From: Amoeboradix gromovi
Taxonomy: Eukaryota; Sanchytriomycota; Sanchytriomycetes; Sanchytriales; Sanchytriaceae
Direction of reading: 5' to 3'
NCBI GenBank assembly: GCA_018985225.1
Contig: JADGIF010000339.1
Coordinates: 1 to 10,628, forward strand
DNA length: 10,628 bases
Numbering within the stretch: position 1 is the stretch's first letter; each line of letters opens with the position of its first letter. Both the position numbers and the translations under genes were made by a program. Positions 1 through 7,032 of the stretch are shown one piece after another. Under the pieces are notes generated by a model that had not been told where the DNA came from, ran no database searches, and saw only the letters and a program-made list of their open reading frames with translations.

Positions 1-52
1 CTCAAGTGTAGACAACTTGGAGAGATACCATTTGAGCATGTTCTTGCCTACA

Positions 53-220
53 TTATTTTGAAGTACCTGGATTGATATCTCTATGGTCTTGGTGACCGCA
101 TTGCTGACAATTGACGCAACGACTGAATCCTTTCATAACGCTTGCAGCTACTTCAAGTGTTGCACACATCATATTGTTTTTGAATGGTCGCAACTCTAAT
201 GAACTTTGAGTTCTTTTCAT
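53..220 (-). pseudogene. Short ORF with a zinc-ribbon-like end, possible TnpB/Fanzor remnant
   Basis: A 55-codon ORF starts at an ATG at 218-220 and stops at 53-55. Its C-terminus reads CVNCQQCGHQDHRDIN followed by PGTSK and the stop. A CX2C pair followed by [DH]RD-x-N resembles the last part of the TnpB/Fanzor zinc ribbon, where the C-x2-C-G is followed by DRD-x-NAA-x-NI. The first Cys pair of such a ribbon is not clearly present in this frame. Another - strand frame is open for more than 50 codons just upstream (about 184-288), so a frameshifted older coding sequence is possible. The rest of 1-326 holds no other gene I can support. The match is short and the family call is tentative; an unrelated zinc-binding peptide or chance is possible. 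Confidence 0.28.
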
Positions 221-326
221 TTCGCAATTGCTCTAAGTCGTATATCTGCAAAGTGTTGATTGGTGACAAAATACCCGTGAAGAATTTCTCGAGTTTAGTT
301 TAACAGAGGCAATTACATGGGAAAAC

Positions 327-980
327 ATGAACTACTCTGAAGATCATGTAAAGATTGCTGTAAATAGCTTTCCATTATTCCATGTAAAGCGAGATGTAAC
401 TCTCATTAGATACATCAAGGATCCAAATGAAGAGGTTCAAATAGCAGCGTTTGAATCATTATTGGAACAACGTGCTAACAAGATTGGATCATTATCCAAA
501 CAACGTGTTAATATGGTTGAATCATTATTTGAAGAACGTAATTACGAGGTAGAAATAGAAACTCTTGGACAAATGGAAGATTTATATAGCGAAGCAATTG
601 AGAACCCATGTGAAGCTGTTAAATTGCTTTGTGTGCAACACCGTGGAATATTTATTGAACACATTGAAGATCCAAGTGAAGATGTACAACGCGAAGCAGC
701 ACAGGAAGATGGATTATCTCTGGAATACATGGTGAAGCCTAGTCAAGACGTTCAAGATATTGGTATTTTGGATATTTTAGAATGCAATTATAAATCATTG
801 CCTGGATTATTGAAAAAGAAGAATTATTCATTGAGTTCTAATGCATTGATTAAATTGGTAACTAGTGGACAAGATGATGACTTGGATAAGTTGAAATATT
901 ACGCTGGTGTAAAACAAGATATGGAAGCTTTGTTTAATAAATTGCAGGTTGTGGATTATATTGTGATGACAGATGAATAA
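327..980 (+). CDS. Virus-like repeat protein with I-x-[ND]-P-[NS]-E-[ED]-V-Q repeats
   Basis: 217 residues of unknown biochemical function. Helical repeats of about 22 residues are visible: IKDPNEEVQIAA (30-41), IENPCEAVKLLCV (91-103), IEDPSEDVQREAA (113-125) and a weaker VKPSQDVQDIGI (136-147). The [DN]P-S-E-x-V-Q pattern is typical of repeat proteins frequent in giant viruses, some phages and amoeba genomes, similar in look to DUF4116 repeats; I infer the relation from pattern only. Residues 42-74 hold three 11-residue units of a different tandem repeat. No signal peptide or membrane segment is evident. The frame is open for 20 more protein-like codons upstream (267-326) after a TGA at 264-266 but contains no ATG, so the protein may be N-terminally shortened. 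The stop codon lies inside an AATAAA (976-981). The next gene starts 33 bases downstream on the same strand. Confidence 0.7.
   Translation: MNYSEDHVKIAVNSFPLFHVKRDVTLIRYIKDPNEEVQIAAFESLLEQRANKIGSLSKQRVNMVESLFEERNYEVEIETLGQMEDLYSEAIENPCEAVKLLCVQHRGIFIEHIEDPSEDVQREAAQEDGLSLEYMVKPSQDVQDIGILDILECNYKSLPGLLKKKNYSLSSNALIKLVTSGQDDDLDKLKYYAGVKQDMEALFNKLQVVDYIVMTDE
451..549 (+). repeat. Three tandem 33-bp units inside the repeat-protein gene
   Basis: Units start at 451, 484 and 517. Each begins TTG[AG]ATCATTAT and contains a [CG]AACGT core at the same place. They encode residues 42-52, 53-63 and 64-74, with the shared pattern [EG]-S-L-x-[EK]-[QE]-R. The period is 33 bp, so the reading frame is kept. 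It differs from the roughly 22-residue repeat of the surrounding protein, so this is a second, nested expansion. Confidence 0.85.
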
Positions 981-981
981 A
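976..981 (+). promoter_or_regulatory. AATAAA polyadenylation signal overlapping the stop codon
   Basis: AATAAA contains the TAA stop of the repeat-protein gene. A very short 3' UTR is implied if it is used. MSH6 shows the same arrangement. AATAAA is common in AT-rich DNA, so this is only suggestive. Confidence 0.3.
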
Positions 982-1013
982 TGAATTGAAACAATCATGT
1001 TTCTCCTTGAAAC

Positions 1014-1844
1014 ATGCATGTCAAACTTTCTGAAGACATTTGGGGTTACATTGTTAACATAATGATTCAAAGACGACAAGCACTTCAGTTAGTTCGTCTC
1101 AGTTCCTGTAGTAAGAAACTCAATACGATCGTGAACCTAAAAATATCAAAGAAAGCATTGGTAGCGATGCGCAAGAAATGTTTAATTTGCAGTGGTAAAA
1201 CAATAATGACCAGTCCATTCAATGGTGATGAAAGAATGTGTCAATTATGTATAAAATCCAGAACAAGTGAAGTGGGATATCTTTTACAAAAACAAGTATT
1301 GGAAAAGTATCCGATTTCAAAAGTAAAACTACAAAGATTAGTTGATAGTGGAAAGGTAAAAGTTGTCTATTATCATCGTAAAAAATATTCATGTTATTTC
1401 CACGCTATTGCTGACTTGGATCGTGAAATCAATATCATGTTTACGTCACCTGAGGCGTATGATGATGCACGGCAAAAGAAAGAAAATGCTAAATTACGAG
1501 GTCAAATTGCCAGTGTTACTCGTGAGGCAAACAAAAGAAATAAAGTATTTGAACGCGAAAACGAACGTCAACGAGAAGTAGAAGACGCTTTACGTAAAAG
1601 AGGGTTAGAGCTGAGAAGTGATTCAACGCTTTGTAATGCATATATCGATGGACGTAGTCGATTTGATCTGGATGAAATTGTTGAAATGATGGTTGAAGCA
1701 CATATTCTTTGGCAACATACGAGCTATAATGGGCGCGATGATTTTGAGATGCGAGATCAATTTCTGAATAGGTTCTATAATGCAAAGGAATCTTGTCGTG
1801 TCCCAGTTAGTTGTACCTGTGGTTATGACTATAAATTAAAGTGA
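1014..1844 (+). CDS. F-box-like protein with XPA-like zinc finger and charged helix
   Basis: 276 residues, in four parts. Residues 5-41 (LSEDIWGYIVNIM then a Leu/Cys-rich helix ending KKLNTIVN) look like an F-box, a SKP1-binding motif that recruits targets to ubiquitin ligases and that large DNA viruses often carry. Residues 56-79 form a CX2C-X16-CX2C finger (C56, C59, C76, C79); spacing resembles the CX2C-X17-CX2C of the DNA-repair protein XPA. A basic stretch with Tyr and His follows (about 100-130), then a Lys/Glu/Arg-rich helix likely to form a coiled coil (about 150-198), and a C-terminus ending in a CTC pair (267-269). The F-box and XPA-like calls rest on pattern and are not firm. Function is unknown: substrate adaptor or nucleic-acid binding are both possible. 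It follows the repeat-protein gene by 33 bases on the same strand, and both look virus-like. The start at 1014 is the first ATG that keeps the whole F-box-like part. Confidence 0.72.
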   Translation: MHVKLSEDIWGYIVNIMIQRRQALQLVRLSSCSKKLNTIVNLKISKKALVAMRKKCLICSGKTIMTSPFNGDERMCQLCIKSRTSEVGYLLQKQVLEKYPISKVKLQRLVDSGKVKVVYYHRKKYSCYFHAIADLDREINIMFTSPEAYDDARQKKENAKLRGQIASVTREANKRNKVFERENERQREVEDALRKRGLELRSDSTLCNAYIDGRSRFDLDEIVEMMVEAHILWQHTSYNGRDDFEMRDQFLNRFYNAKESCRVPVSCTCGYDYKLK

Positions 1845-1942
1845 ATCAGTTTATTAAATTGGATGAAATTACTTTCATTACACGCGTTGCGTCTCGTTTG
1901 TTGCCCGGATACCCGATAATTTTAGAACCATCTAACTGAAAC

Positions 1943-1948
1943 AATAAA
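1943..1948 (+). promoter_or_regulatory. Possible polyadenylation signal of the F-box-like gene
   Basis: AATAAA about 100 bases after the F-box-like stop codon, the first such hexamer downstream on this strand. In 1845-1942 one + strand frame is open for about 36 codons, without an ATG start or recognisable product. Confidence 0.3.
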
Positions 1949-1952
1949 TTTA

Positions 1953-2153
1953 TTATTTTGTAGTAGTAGTTGTAACAGAAAGTGAACTGGATGCACCAGA
2001 CAATGATAAAATACTACTTGTTCCTGAAAGAGTGACATTACCTACAACACCAAGGGTTGTTACTATGGTTGCTGCTCCAGACATGGTAACCAGTCCAGTT
2101 AACGTTGATGTACCAGTACCAGTAAAAAGAAGTCCTATGATGTTGAGAGTTGT
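1953..2153 (-). pseudogene. C-terminal remnant of a Thr/Ser/Gly repeat (fibre-like) protein
   Basis: A 66-codon open stretch on the - strand ends in two adjacent TAA codons. It starts just after an in-frame TAA (2154-2156) and has no ATG near its start, so it is probably the end of a longer gene. The peptide is nearly all Thr, Ser, Gly, Leu and Val, in loose units of 15-17 residues such as LTGLVTMSGAATIVTT, then LGVVGNVTLSGTSS, and ends in a run of Thr and Lys. Such units are typical of beta-structured fibre or tail-like repeats in giant viruses and phages, but low-complexity surface proteins of fungi could look similar. It lies between the virus-like genes and MSH6 and is convergent with the F-box-like gene. 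Confidence 0.45.
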
Positions 2154-2224
2154 TTATTTTTTGTCTTTTTCACTTTCACGCCAGCGGGTTGTTTAGGACA
2201 AATTTGTTTTAAGAATTGAAGCTA

Positions 2225-2230
2225 TTTATT
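2225..2230 (-). promoter_or_regulatory. AATAAA polyadenylation signal overlapping the MSH6 stop
   Basis: Read on the - strand the hexamer is AATAAA and contains the TAA stop of MSH6. This is the same arrangement as at 976-981. Confidence 0.3.
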
Positions 2231-4955
2231 TGTTGCCATTGTATTCGTTTGCGATCTCCTCTGCTCGTTTGATTAGCTTCTCGGGAATTTTTGCTAACCT
2301 CGCGACTTCAAACCCACAGCTTCTCGGACATTCCCCATCCACCAACTTGTATAAAAACATTATCTCCGGTTCCAATCTGTAGTCCATGTACATCTTCATC
2401 CCATCTATTCCCATCTTGAAATGCGTCGCAAACATTGTAATACAATTTATTTTCTGCAGATGCCTACATACCGCATATGCCAGTGCATACCCGTCTATTG
2501 AGCTTGTGCCTCTTCCAAACTCATCCATTATAATCAAACTATTGCTGGTAGCATTGTTCAATATTCTACTTGTTTCCATCAGTTCTACCATGAATGTACT
2601 TTGCCCTATTGCCATATCATCCCTGGCTCCTACTCTTGTATATATCTGGTCTACTATGATCCCACTGTACTCTCTACTACTTGTATTCATCCCTATTTGT
2701 GCCATAATTACAGTTATAGCCACTTGTCTCAACAAAGTACTCTTACCGCCCATATTTGGACCAGTTAGTATAAACATGTTGTTTCTCATTATCACATCAT
2801 TTGGTATGAAATCGTTCAACACTGGATGCGTGCATTCTTTTATCTCCAATGAAACTTCTTGTGATTGATCTCTAAAAGACGGTGTACAATTTAATTTCAT
2901 ACTATTCCTGGTAATATTGAAGCTATTTAAACAGTCTAGTACACTAATAAATTCACTCCATAACAGTATTTCCTTGTTATATTCCAATAATTCATTAAAT
3001 ATCAAGCCCTGGACATTAAGCAAACATTGCTGCTTGTTTGTCAGTAAAGTCTTCATTTCTGATGATTTACTAGATGTATATTCATTGGTATATCTTACAA
3101 CTTTGGCCGTCTTGCTGTATTCCACCCAATTGTCTTCACTATTTGAGTTGGGTTTCGAGTTTTTGGTCACCTCTACAATGAAATAATCTTGGTTGTTATT
3201 GATATAAACTGCATTAAATTTCAAGGTATTTATGTATTCGTCCATCTCATCATTCAAGCTGTCGATTTTGTCATTGATTTCATCCAGTTCTGCGCTAAAT
3301 CCAGTCGATGGGATAAATACATTGTTAGCGCTTGCAGCCTCGAAATCAATTATATCATGTATCTTGTTAACCATGACGGCAGTGTCAGCCAACCTGTCAA
3401 CATATTGACTGATCAAAGTGCTTCTATATTGCATGGACTGCAGTTCTAGCAAGTCCCATTTCTCCATCATTTCGACTAGCGACATAAATTGACTAGGTGT
3501 GGCTATATTAGCGTGGCATTTCATTAGTATTCTTTGTATGTCTATTTTAGTGTTAATGTATTTAGAGAACAACTTATTATCGTTAAGATCTAGTACACCC
3601 AACTGCCTCTGTTTTATTGCACTTACATCCATCAAAGGATGGATCAGCCATTCCCTTAGTAGCCTACATCCCATTGGTGTTACACAATGATTTATGTAAT
3701 TAAACAATGAATACTGTTGTTCCTGTTTGCTATTTCCAAACAACTCCAGGTGGTTTATAGTGGTAGTGTCTAATGTGAATTGAGTGTTATTCTGGTTATC
3801 AAGAAGTGAAATACTTAAAATCCGATTTATTTTGTGAAACAAGTTGCAGAATATTAAATGAGAAAAACAGGCTGAAATGGATTTAGATATTAGATCTGAT
3901 ACTAGAGACTCCCCTAGACCCAGAGTAGTAGAGTGATGTTTTATATTGCTCTCTAGTTGTACATGCAGATGGTTTAACTCACTAATGTCCATTAAATGGA
4001 TTAGAGCTTCATGACAGGTAAAATACTCATTGTTGTAAGCTATATCAATAATAGAGCTGGAGCCAGTTATATATGTTTTAATGCTAGAATCTACAGAGGA
4101 GGATAGATAGACCTCTTTGACATTTGACAGATTGAAAGATGGAGGTGCAGTATTATCAATTATGGTAGTTTGTAGATGACCTGAGTGTATATTGAACACA
4201 CAGATAGATATCCACTTATCTATTTGGTGTATTGTCATCAATAGACTGCCAAAAACATCAGAATCTAACTCAAATAAAGTGGACTTAGTGTATACTTGAG
4301 AAACCACCCTGTTTTTTAGTTTAGCAGTAGTGTCTTGTTGATCAACCTTGGCAATTGATAACCCTTGAGATGTAAATTTAATGGCCCACTGATTAAATGA
4401 ATAAACTGGAACACCGCACATTCTCATCATGCTAGATCGGTTAGCAATTGTCATCCCAAACAGTGAATGTGCAATATCTGCGTCGTTGCTGTATAGTTCA
4501 TAGAACTTGCCTTTTTGAAAGAATAAAATGATGTTAAACATCTGCTTCTTTATAGTCCAGTATTGCTGCTCCATTGCTGTTAACTTGCTAAAGTCATTAG
4601 CAGGAATATGTAGCGTAGTATTGTCATAGTCTGGATGTGTTTTTGCGCGTAGCTCAGCATCTAATGGACTAGTTAGCCAATTCCATTCTTTTGACGATTT
4701 CTTGTTTTTAGATTGCGGTGTGCTTCCGTTTCTCTTTAATGGGGAAGACATAATTGTAGATGAGTTCAAATTAGATTCCAGTCGAGTAGAAGGACCCGCA
4801 GATGATAATGAGAGTTGACTAGCAGTAGATCTGGTGATTGAATTAGTAATAGGAGTCTTTGGTGTTTTCGCACTTGCAGCCTTTGGATTTGGTGTGCTTG
4901 GAGTTGTCTTTTTGGAAAAGAACCCTAAAAGTGACGACTGATGTTGCTGAGTCAT
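2226..4955 (-). CDS. MSH6: DNA mismatch repair protein MSH6 (MutS homolog)
   Basis: 909 residues. MSH6 pairs with MSH2 as MutS-alpha in the nucleus, recognises base mismatches and small loops, and uses ATP to start repair. The N-terminus carries a PIP box QSSLLGFF (6-13) for PCNA, then a Ser/Thr/Pro/Lys-rich linker. The mismatch-binding domain has GKFYELY (149-155) with the Phe-x-Glu pair F151 and E153, and GVP plus a VDQ motif follow (181-206). The lever/clamp core runs to about 690. The ATPase has Walker A TGPNMGGKST (731-740), GQSTFMVEL (784-792), Walker B with D811 and E812 followed by FGRGTSS, a switch His in ATHF (843-846), and the C-terminal dimer helices after CPRSCGFEVARLA. PIP box plus GKFYELY favour MSH6 over MSH2 or MSH3. 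It is shorter than most MSH6 proteins, mainly in the N-terminal linker, and lacks the PWWP domain of animal forms. No intron is needed. The chosen ATG directly precedes the PIP box. Confidence 0.97.
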   Translation of the reverse strand: MTQQHQSSLLGFFSKKTTPSTPNPKAASAKTPKTPITNSITRSTASQLSLSSAGPSTRLESNLNSSTIMSSPLKRNGSTPQSKNKKSSKEWNWLTSPLDAELRAKTHPDYDNTTLHIPANDFSKLTAMEQQYWTIKKQMFNIILFFQKGKFYELYSNDADIAHSLFGMTIANRSSMMRMCGVPVYSFNQWAIKFTSQGLSIAKVDQQDTTAKLKNRVVSQVYTKSTLFELDSDVFGSLLMTIHQIDKWISICVFNIHSGHLQTTIIDNTAPPSFNLSNVKEVYLSSSVDSSIKTYITGSSSIIDIAYNNEYFTCHEALIHLMDISELNHLHVQLESNIKHHSTTLGLGESLVSDLISKSISACFSHLIFCNLFHKINRILSISLLDNQNNTQFTLDTTTINHLELFGNSKQEQQYSLFNYINHCVTPMGCRLLREWLIHPLMDVSAIKQRQLGVLDLNDNKLFSKYINTKIDIQRILMKCHANIATPSQFMSLVEMMEKWDLLELQSMQYRSTLISQYVDRLADTAVMVNKIHDIIDFEAASANNVFIPSTGFSAELDEINDKIDSLNDEMDEYINTLKFNAVYINNNQDYFIVEVTKNSKPNSNSEDNWVEYSKTAKVVRYTNEYTSSKSSEMKTLLTNKQQCLLNVQGLIFNELLEYNKEILLWSEFISVLDCLNSFNITRNSMKLNCTPSFRDQSQEVSLEIKECTHPVLNDFIPNDVIMRNNMFILTGPNMGGKSTLLRQVAITVIMAQIGMNTSSREYSGIIVDQIYTRVGARDDMAIGQSTFMVELMETSRILNNATSNSLIIMDEFGRGTSSIDGYALAYAVCRHLQKINCITMFATHFKMGIDGMKMYMDYRLEPEIMFLYKLVDGECPRSCGFEVARLAKIPEKLIKRAEEIANEYNGNK

Positions 4956-4960
4956 ACTCT

Positions 4961-4967
4961 GGGGTTG
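4961..4967 (-). promoter_or_regulatory. CAACCCC element just upstream of the MSH6 ATG
   Basis: The - strand reads TGACAACCCC, five bases, then the ATG of MSH6. The same CCCC run at near-identical spacing precedes the two other - strand genes at 5645-5648 and 7025-7029. It could mark transcription or translation start; the function is inferred from recurrence only. Confidence 0.4.
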
Positions 4968-5375
4968 TCAAGAAAATTAAAGAGAATAATATTTGATTTC
5001 AAATAAATAAGATAAGCTCCATAAGTTATTTATAAAGATTTAATAAATTCATTGAATTCACGGAATAATGATTATTGCTGTGAAATAAATCTCATTGATG
5101 ATGAAGACATGGAAAGTTGCACCAGATAATGTGAATGCTTGTTTAAAATGGTGTCAAATCAATAGAACTTATTGCTGAAAACTAAAGGGCGTATGGAACA
5201 TAAGTTTAGAATCGAACAAAAGAGTTCGAATTAACCAAAGATGTACGTAAAGGGATCTGAACTTGGATTCGCCAAGTGTTTTATAATAAGCGATTGAAAG
5301 GATTATACGCTGCCTTGTTTACAGAATAATCAGGTTTTGTACTGCTGAACTTGCTAATCTCAAAATAAATAATAT
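4968..5375. other. Intergenic region, no gene recognised
   Basis: The first part (to about 5100) is very AT-rich and should hold the MSH6 promoter. A + strand frame from an ATG near 5101 is open for 26 codons, and other short open segments follow in different frames (for example about 5270-5325). They may be traces of decayed coding sequence, but nothing recognisable emerges. A perfect 6-bp inverted repeat with a 6-base loop (TCGAAC / GTTCGA) lies at 5212-5229; it is not part of a tRNA. Confidence 0.4.
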
Positions 5376-5639
5376 TTACTTCATTAAATCAGATATAATG
5401 TTTTTGTTCTTCAATGCGTCATATTTCATATCTACCTTGTCCTCTTCCCTTTTCAAGTACTGTTCGTATCTGTATATTTGATTAACATTTATATTATTCA
5501 AAACTTTATTCCCATATTCTATATATTGGTAGTACTTACTCAGATTTGATATGTTATTAAAATGGCTATCAATCTGTTCGTTTTTCTCACTCGATTCCGT
5601 GTCCAGCTTATCCCATTTGATGTTATCCATCCAATTCAT
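5376..5639 (-). CDS. Small hypothetical acidic/basic helical protein
   Basis: 87 residues, not recognised. The sequence is rich in Asn, Lys, Asp, Glu and Tyr and looks helical throughout, with a Tyr-rich centre (SKYYQYIEYGNKVLNNI, about 34-50) and a Lys/Glu helix after it (about 60-80) that could form a coiled coil. No signal peptide, membrane segment or Cys/His motif is seen. Its ATG is 44 bases after the stop of the 444-codon gene on the same strand, in a different frame. A CCCC run five bases upstream of the ATG matches the other two - strand genes, which supports this start and a real gene. Small subunits of fungal complexes can look like this, but I cannot name one. A 3' exon of the upstream gene is a less likely alternative. 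Confidence 0.55.
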   Translation of the reverse strand: MNWMDNIKWDKLDTESSEKNEQIDSHFNNISNLSKYYQYIEYGNKVLNNINVNQIYRYEQYLKREEDKVDMKYDALKNKNIISDLMK

Positions 5640-5644
5640 TTCAA

Positions 5645-5648
5645 GGGG
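5645..5648 (-). promoter_or_regulatory. CCCC element upstream of the 87-residue gene ATG
   Basis: The - strand reads GTTATACCCC, five bases, then ATG. It matches the run seen before MSH6 and before the 444-residue gene. Confidence 0.35.
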
Positions 5649-5683
5649 TATAACTATACTTTAGTCTCAAAATCAAGATCAAC

Positions 5684-7018
5684 TTATTCTAGACTTAAAC
5701 CACGCAATCGCATCCATTCCTCAGTCCTTATGTAGGGTTTATACAGGTTATTGAATTTAAACAGCAAGAGATAATATTTAACGTTGTTACAAGTGCTGTG
5801 GTATCTACTAGAGGTTTTGTTTAACCTTTTATTCAGTTCTTCTGAGAGAACATTTCCATAGGTAGTTTTGTATTCTGTCTCCTTTTCTAGCAAATCCAAA
5901 TGCCCAGAATTAGATTTCAGCCATTTTGGCACCTGTCTTCCTTCACATTTACATTTGTAAATTATGTCCAATTCTTCAGTTAATTCGTGCTCTATAATAT
6001 GTTGTACTACATTAAACCCGTTTAATGCTGCAGTTATACATCTAGTATCTAGCTTTTTATTTGAAATTATAAAATTTAGCAAATCAAACTTGGAAGTCAA
6101 ACTGACGACATCGTTCCATTTTTTATATCCAAACAGCCTCAAGCATTTGTTTACCTGAAGCTGGTTTAGCTTAAGTGGTAAAGTGGGTAGGCCACCAGTA
6201 GTTTCCATGATTTCACAATCGATTCTACAATAGTCAACTTCGTCTTTGACTAGCAATAATCGAGAGCTTTGATCGTTTAGATCAGAATTTAATGTCTTTT
6301 GTTGTATATTTCTTATCCTAGAACTCTCACACGGTGTTAAAATTTTACAGGACTCAGACAGGATCCTGAGGGTATTAAGTGGCAAATCGTTCTCTACCAG
6401 ATTTCTTGAAGAACCATTACCTTTGCATTTCCGTGTGTCTTTTATGAGCACATTGTTGATGGAATTACCATGCATGCTAGTTAATACATTTGTAGAAGCA
6501 CTGACGGTGATTTTAGAGGATTCCGTAGCTTCAAAATTATCAAAAGCGCCCGGCTTTGTGTTTTTACGTGCTGTAAAAGAAACACAAGAGTTAACTTCAA
6601 CAGTGTCCAATTGCGGCAAACTGTGGGAAGAAGAGCAATCAGGACGGTACCCATTATAGGCGGAATCTAAAAGTGCAGGAGATACTATTTCATCATCGTT
6701 ATAAATGAGACTAATAGTAACGCGATTATCGATAAGACTATCAATAAAATTAAGATCATCCTTAGCCACTTCTATAAAAGAATTGGAATCAGAACTATTT
6801 GAAGAAATGCTGCTTGATTTTAGATCCAGCGTGTTAGGCTGGCTTCTAAATAGGTTATGATAACCATGATTAAAGTTAAAATCACTAATAGGAGAATATC
6901 TGGCTGTCTCCACAGTACTGCTTATGTTCTTGTTTTTTGCAGAAGCTTTATTTCTGGTGTCTTTTCTGTAATTAATGGGATATGAAGTTAGTCTTTGACG
7001 TTTTGGTGCTCGGTCCAT
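5684..7018 (-). CDS. Hypothetical protein with basic N-terminus and folded C-terminal part
   Basis: 444 residues, not recognised. The first 30 residues are basic and include PKRQR (5-9), a candidate nuclear localisation signal. Residues about 35-270 are Ser/Asn/Asp-rich with few hydrophobic clusters and are probably disordered, apart from a short acidic-hydrophobic stretch (85-118). Residues about 278-444 look folded and helical: LPLKLNQLQVNKCLRLFGYK, a WNDVVSL segment, a Cys pair in YKCKCEGRQVPKWLK (354-368), and a Tyr/Leu/Phe-rich end (415-440). The Cys pair lacks the partners of a normal zinc site. The layout (disordered Ser-rich N-terminus, small conserved C-terminus) suits a nuclear scaffold or DNA-associated protein, which is inference only. 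The ATG follows a CCCCC run by six bases. The single long ORF needs no intron. The 87-residue gene follows at 44 bases. Confidence 0.7.
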   Translation of the reverse strand: MDRAPKRQRLTSYPINYRKDTRNKASAKNKNISSTVETARYSPISDFNFNHGYHNLFRSQPNTLDLKSSSISSNSSDSNSFIEVAKDDLNFIDSLIDNRVTISLIYNDDEIVSPALLDSAYNGYRPDCSSSHSLPQLDTVEVNSCVSFTARKNTKPGAFDNFEATESSKITVSASTNVLTSMHGNSINNVLIKDTRKCKGNGSSRNLVENDLPLNTLRILSESCKILTPCESSRIRNIQQKTLNSDLNDQSSRLLLVKDEVDYCRIDCEIMETTGGLPTLPLKLNQLQVNKCLRLFGYKKWNDVVSLTSKFDLLNFIISNKKLDTRCITAALNGFNVVQHIIEHELTEELDIIYKCKCEGRQVPKWLKSNSGHLDLLEKETEYKTTYGNVLSEELNKRLNKTSSRYHSTCNNVKYYLLLFKFNNLYKPYIRTEEWMRLRGLSLE

Positions 7019-7024
7019 GTTAAA

Positions 7025-7032
7025 GGGGGTTG
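7025..7032 (-). promoter_or_regulatory. CAACCCCC element upstream of the 444-residue gene ATG
   Basis: The - strand reads TTACAACCCCC, six bases, then ATG. The ACAACCCC core is identical to that before MSH6. Confidence 0.4.

Noticed and set aside
542-1785. ORFs of 62-89 codons overlapping the two virus-like genes
   Set aside because: Out-of-frame shadows of the two + strand genes.
2386-3690. Several + strand ORFs of 63-160 codons
   Set aside because: They lie opposite MSH6 and are its antisense shadows; they have no motifs of their own.
5212-5229. GTTCGAATT with a complementary GAATCGAAC, as in a tRNA T-arm
   Set aside because: The stem is TCGAAC/GTTCGA with a 6-base loop and no matching acceptor, D or anticodon arms around it.
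5640-5683. The 44-base gap as an intron joining the 444- and 87-residue ORFs
   Set aside because: The stop codon precedes any good donor, the ORFs are in different frames, and the 87-residue ORF has its own CCCC element and ATG.
5964-6659. Two + strand ORFs of 64 and 78 codons
   Set aside because: Antisense to the 444-residue gene, with no recognisable features.
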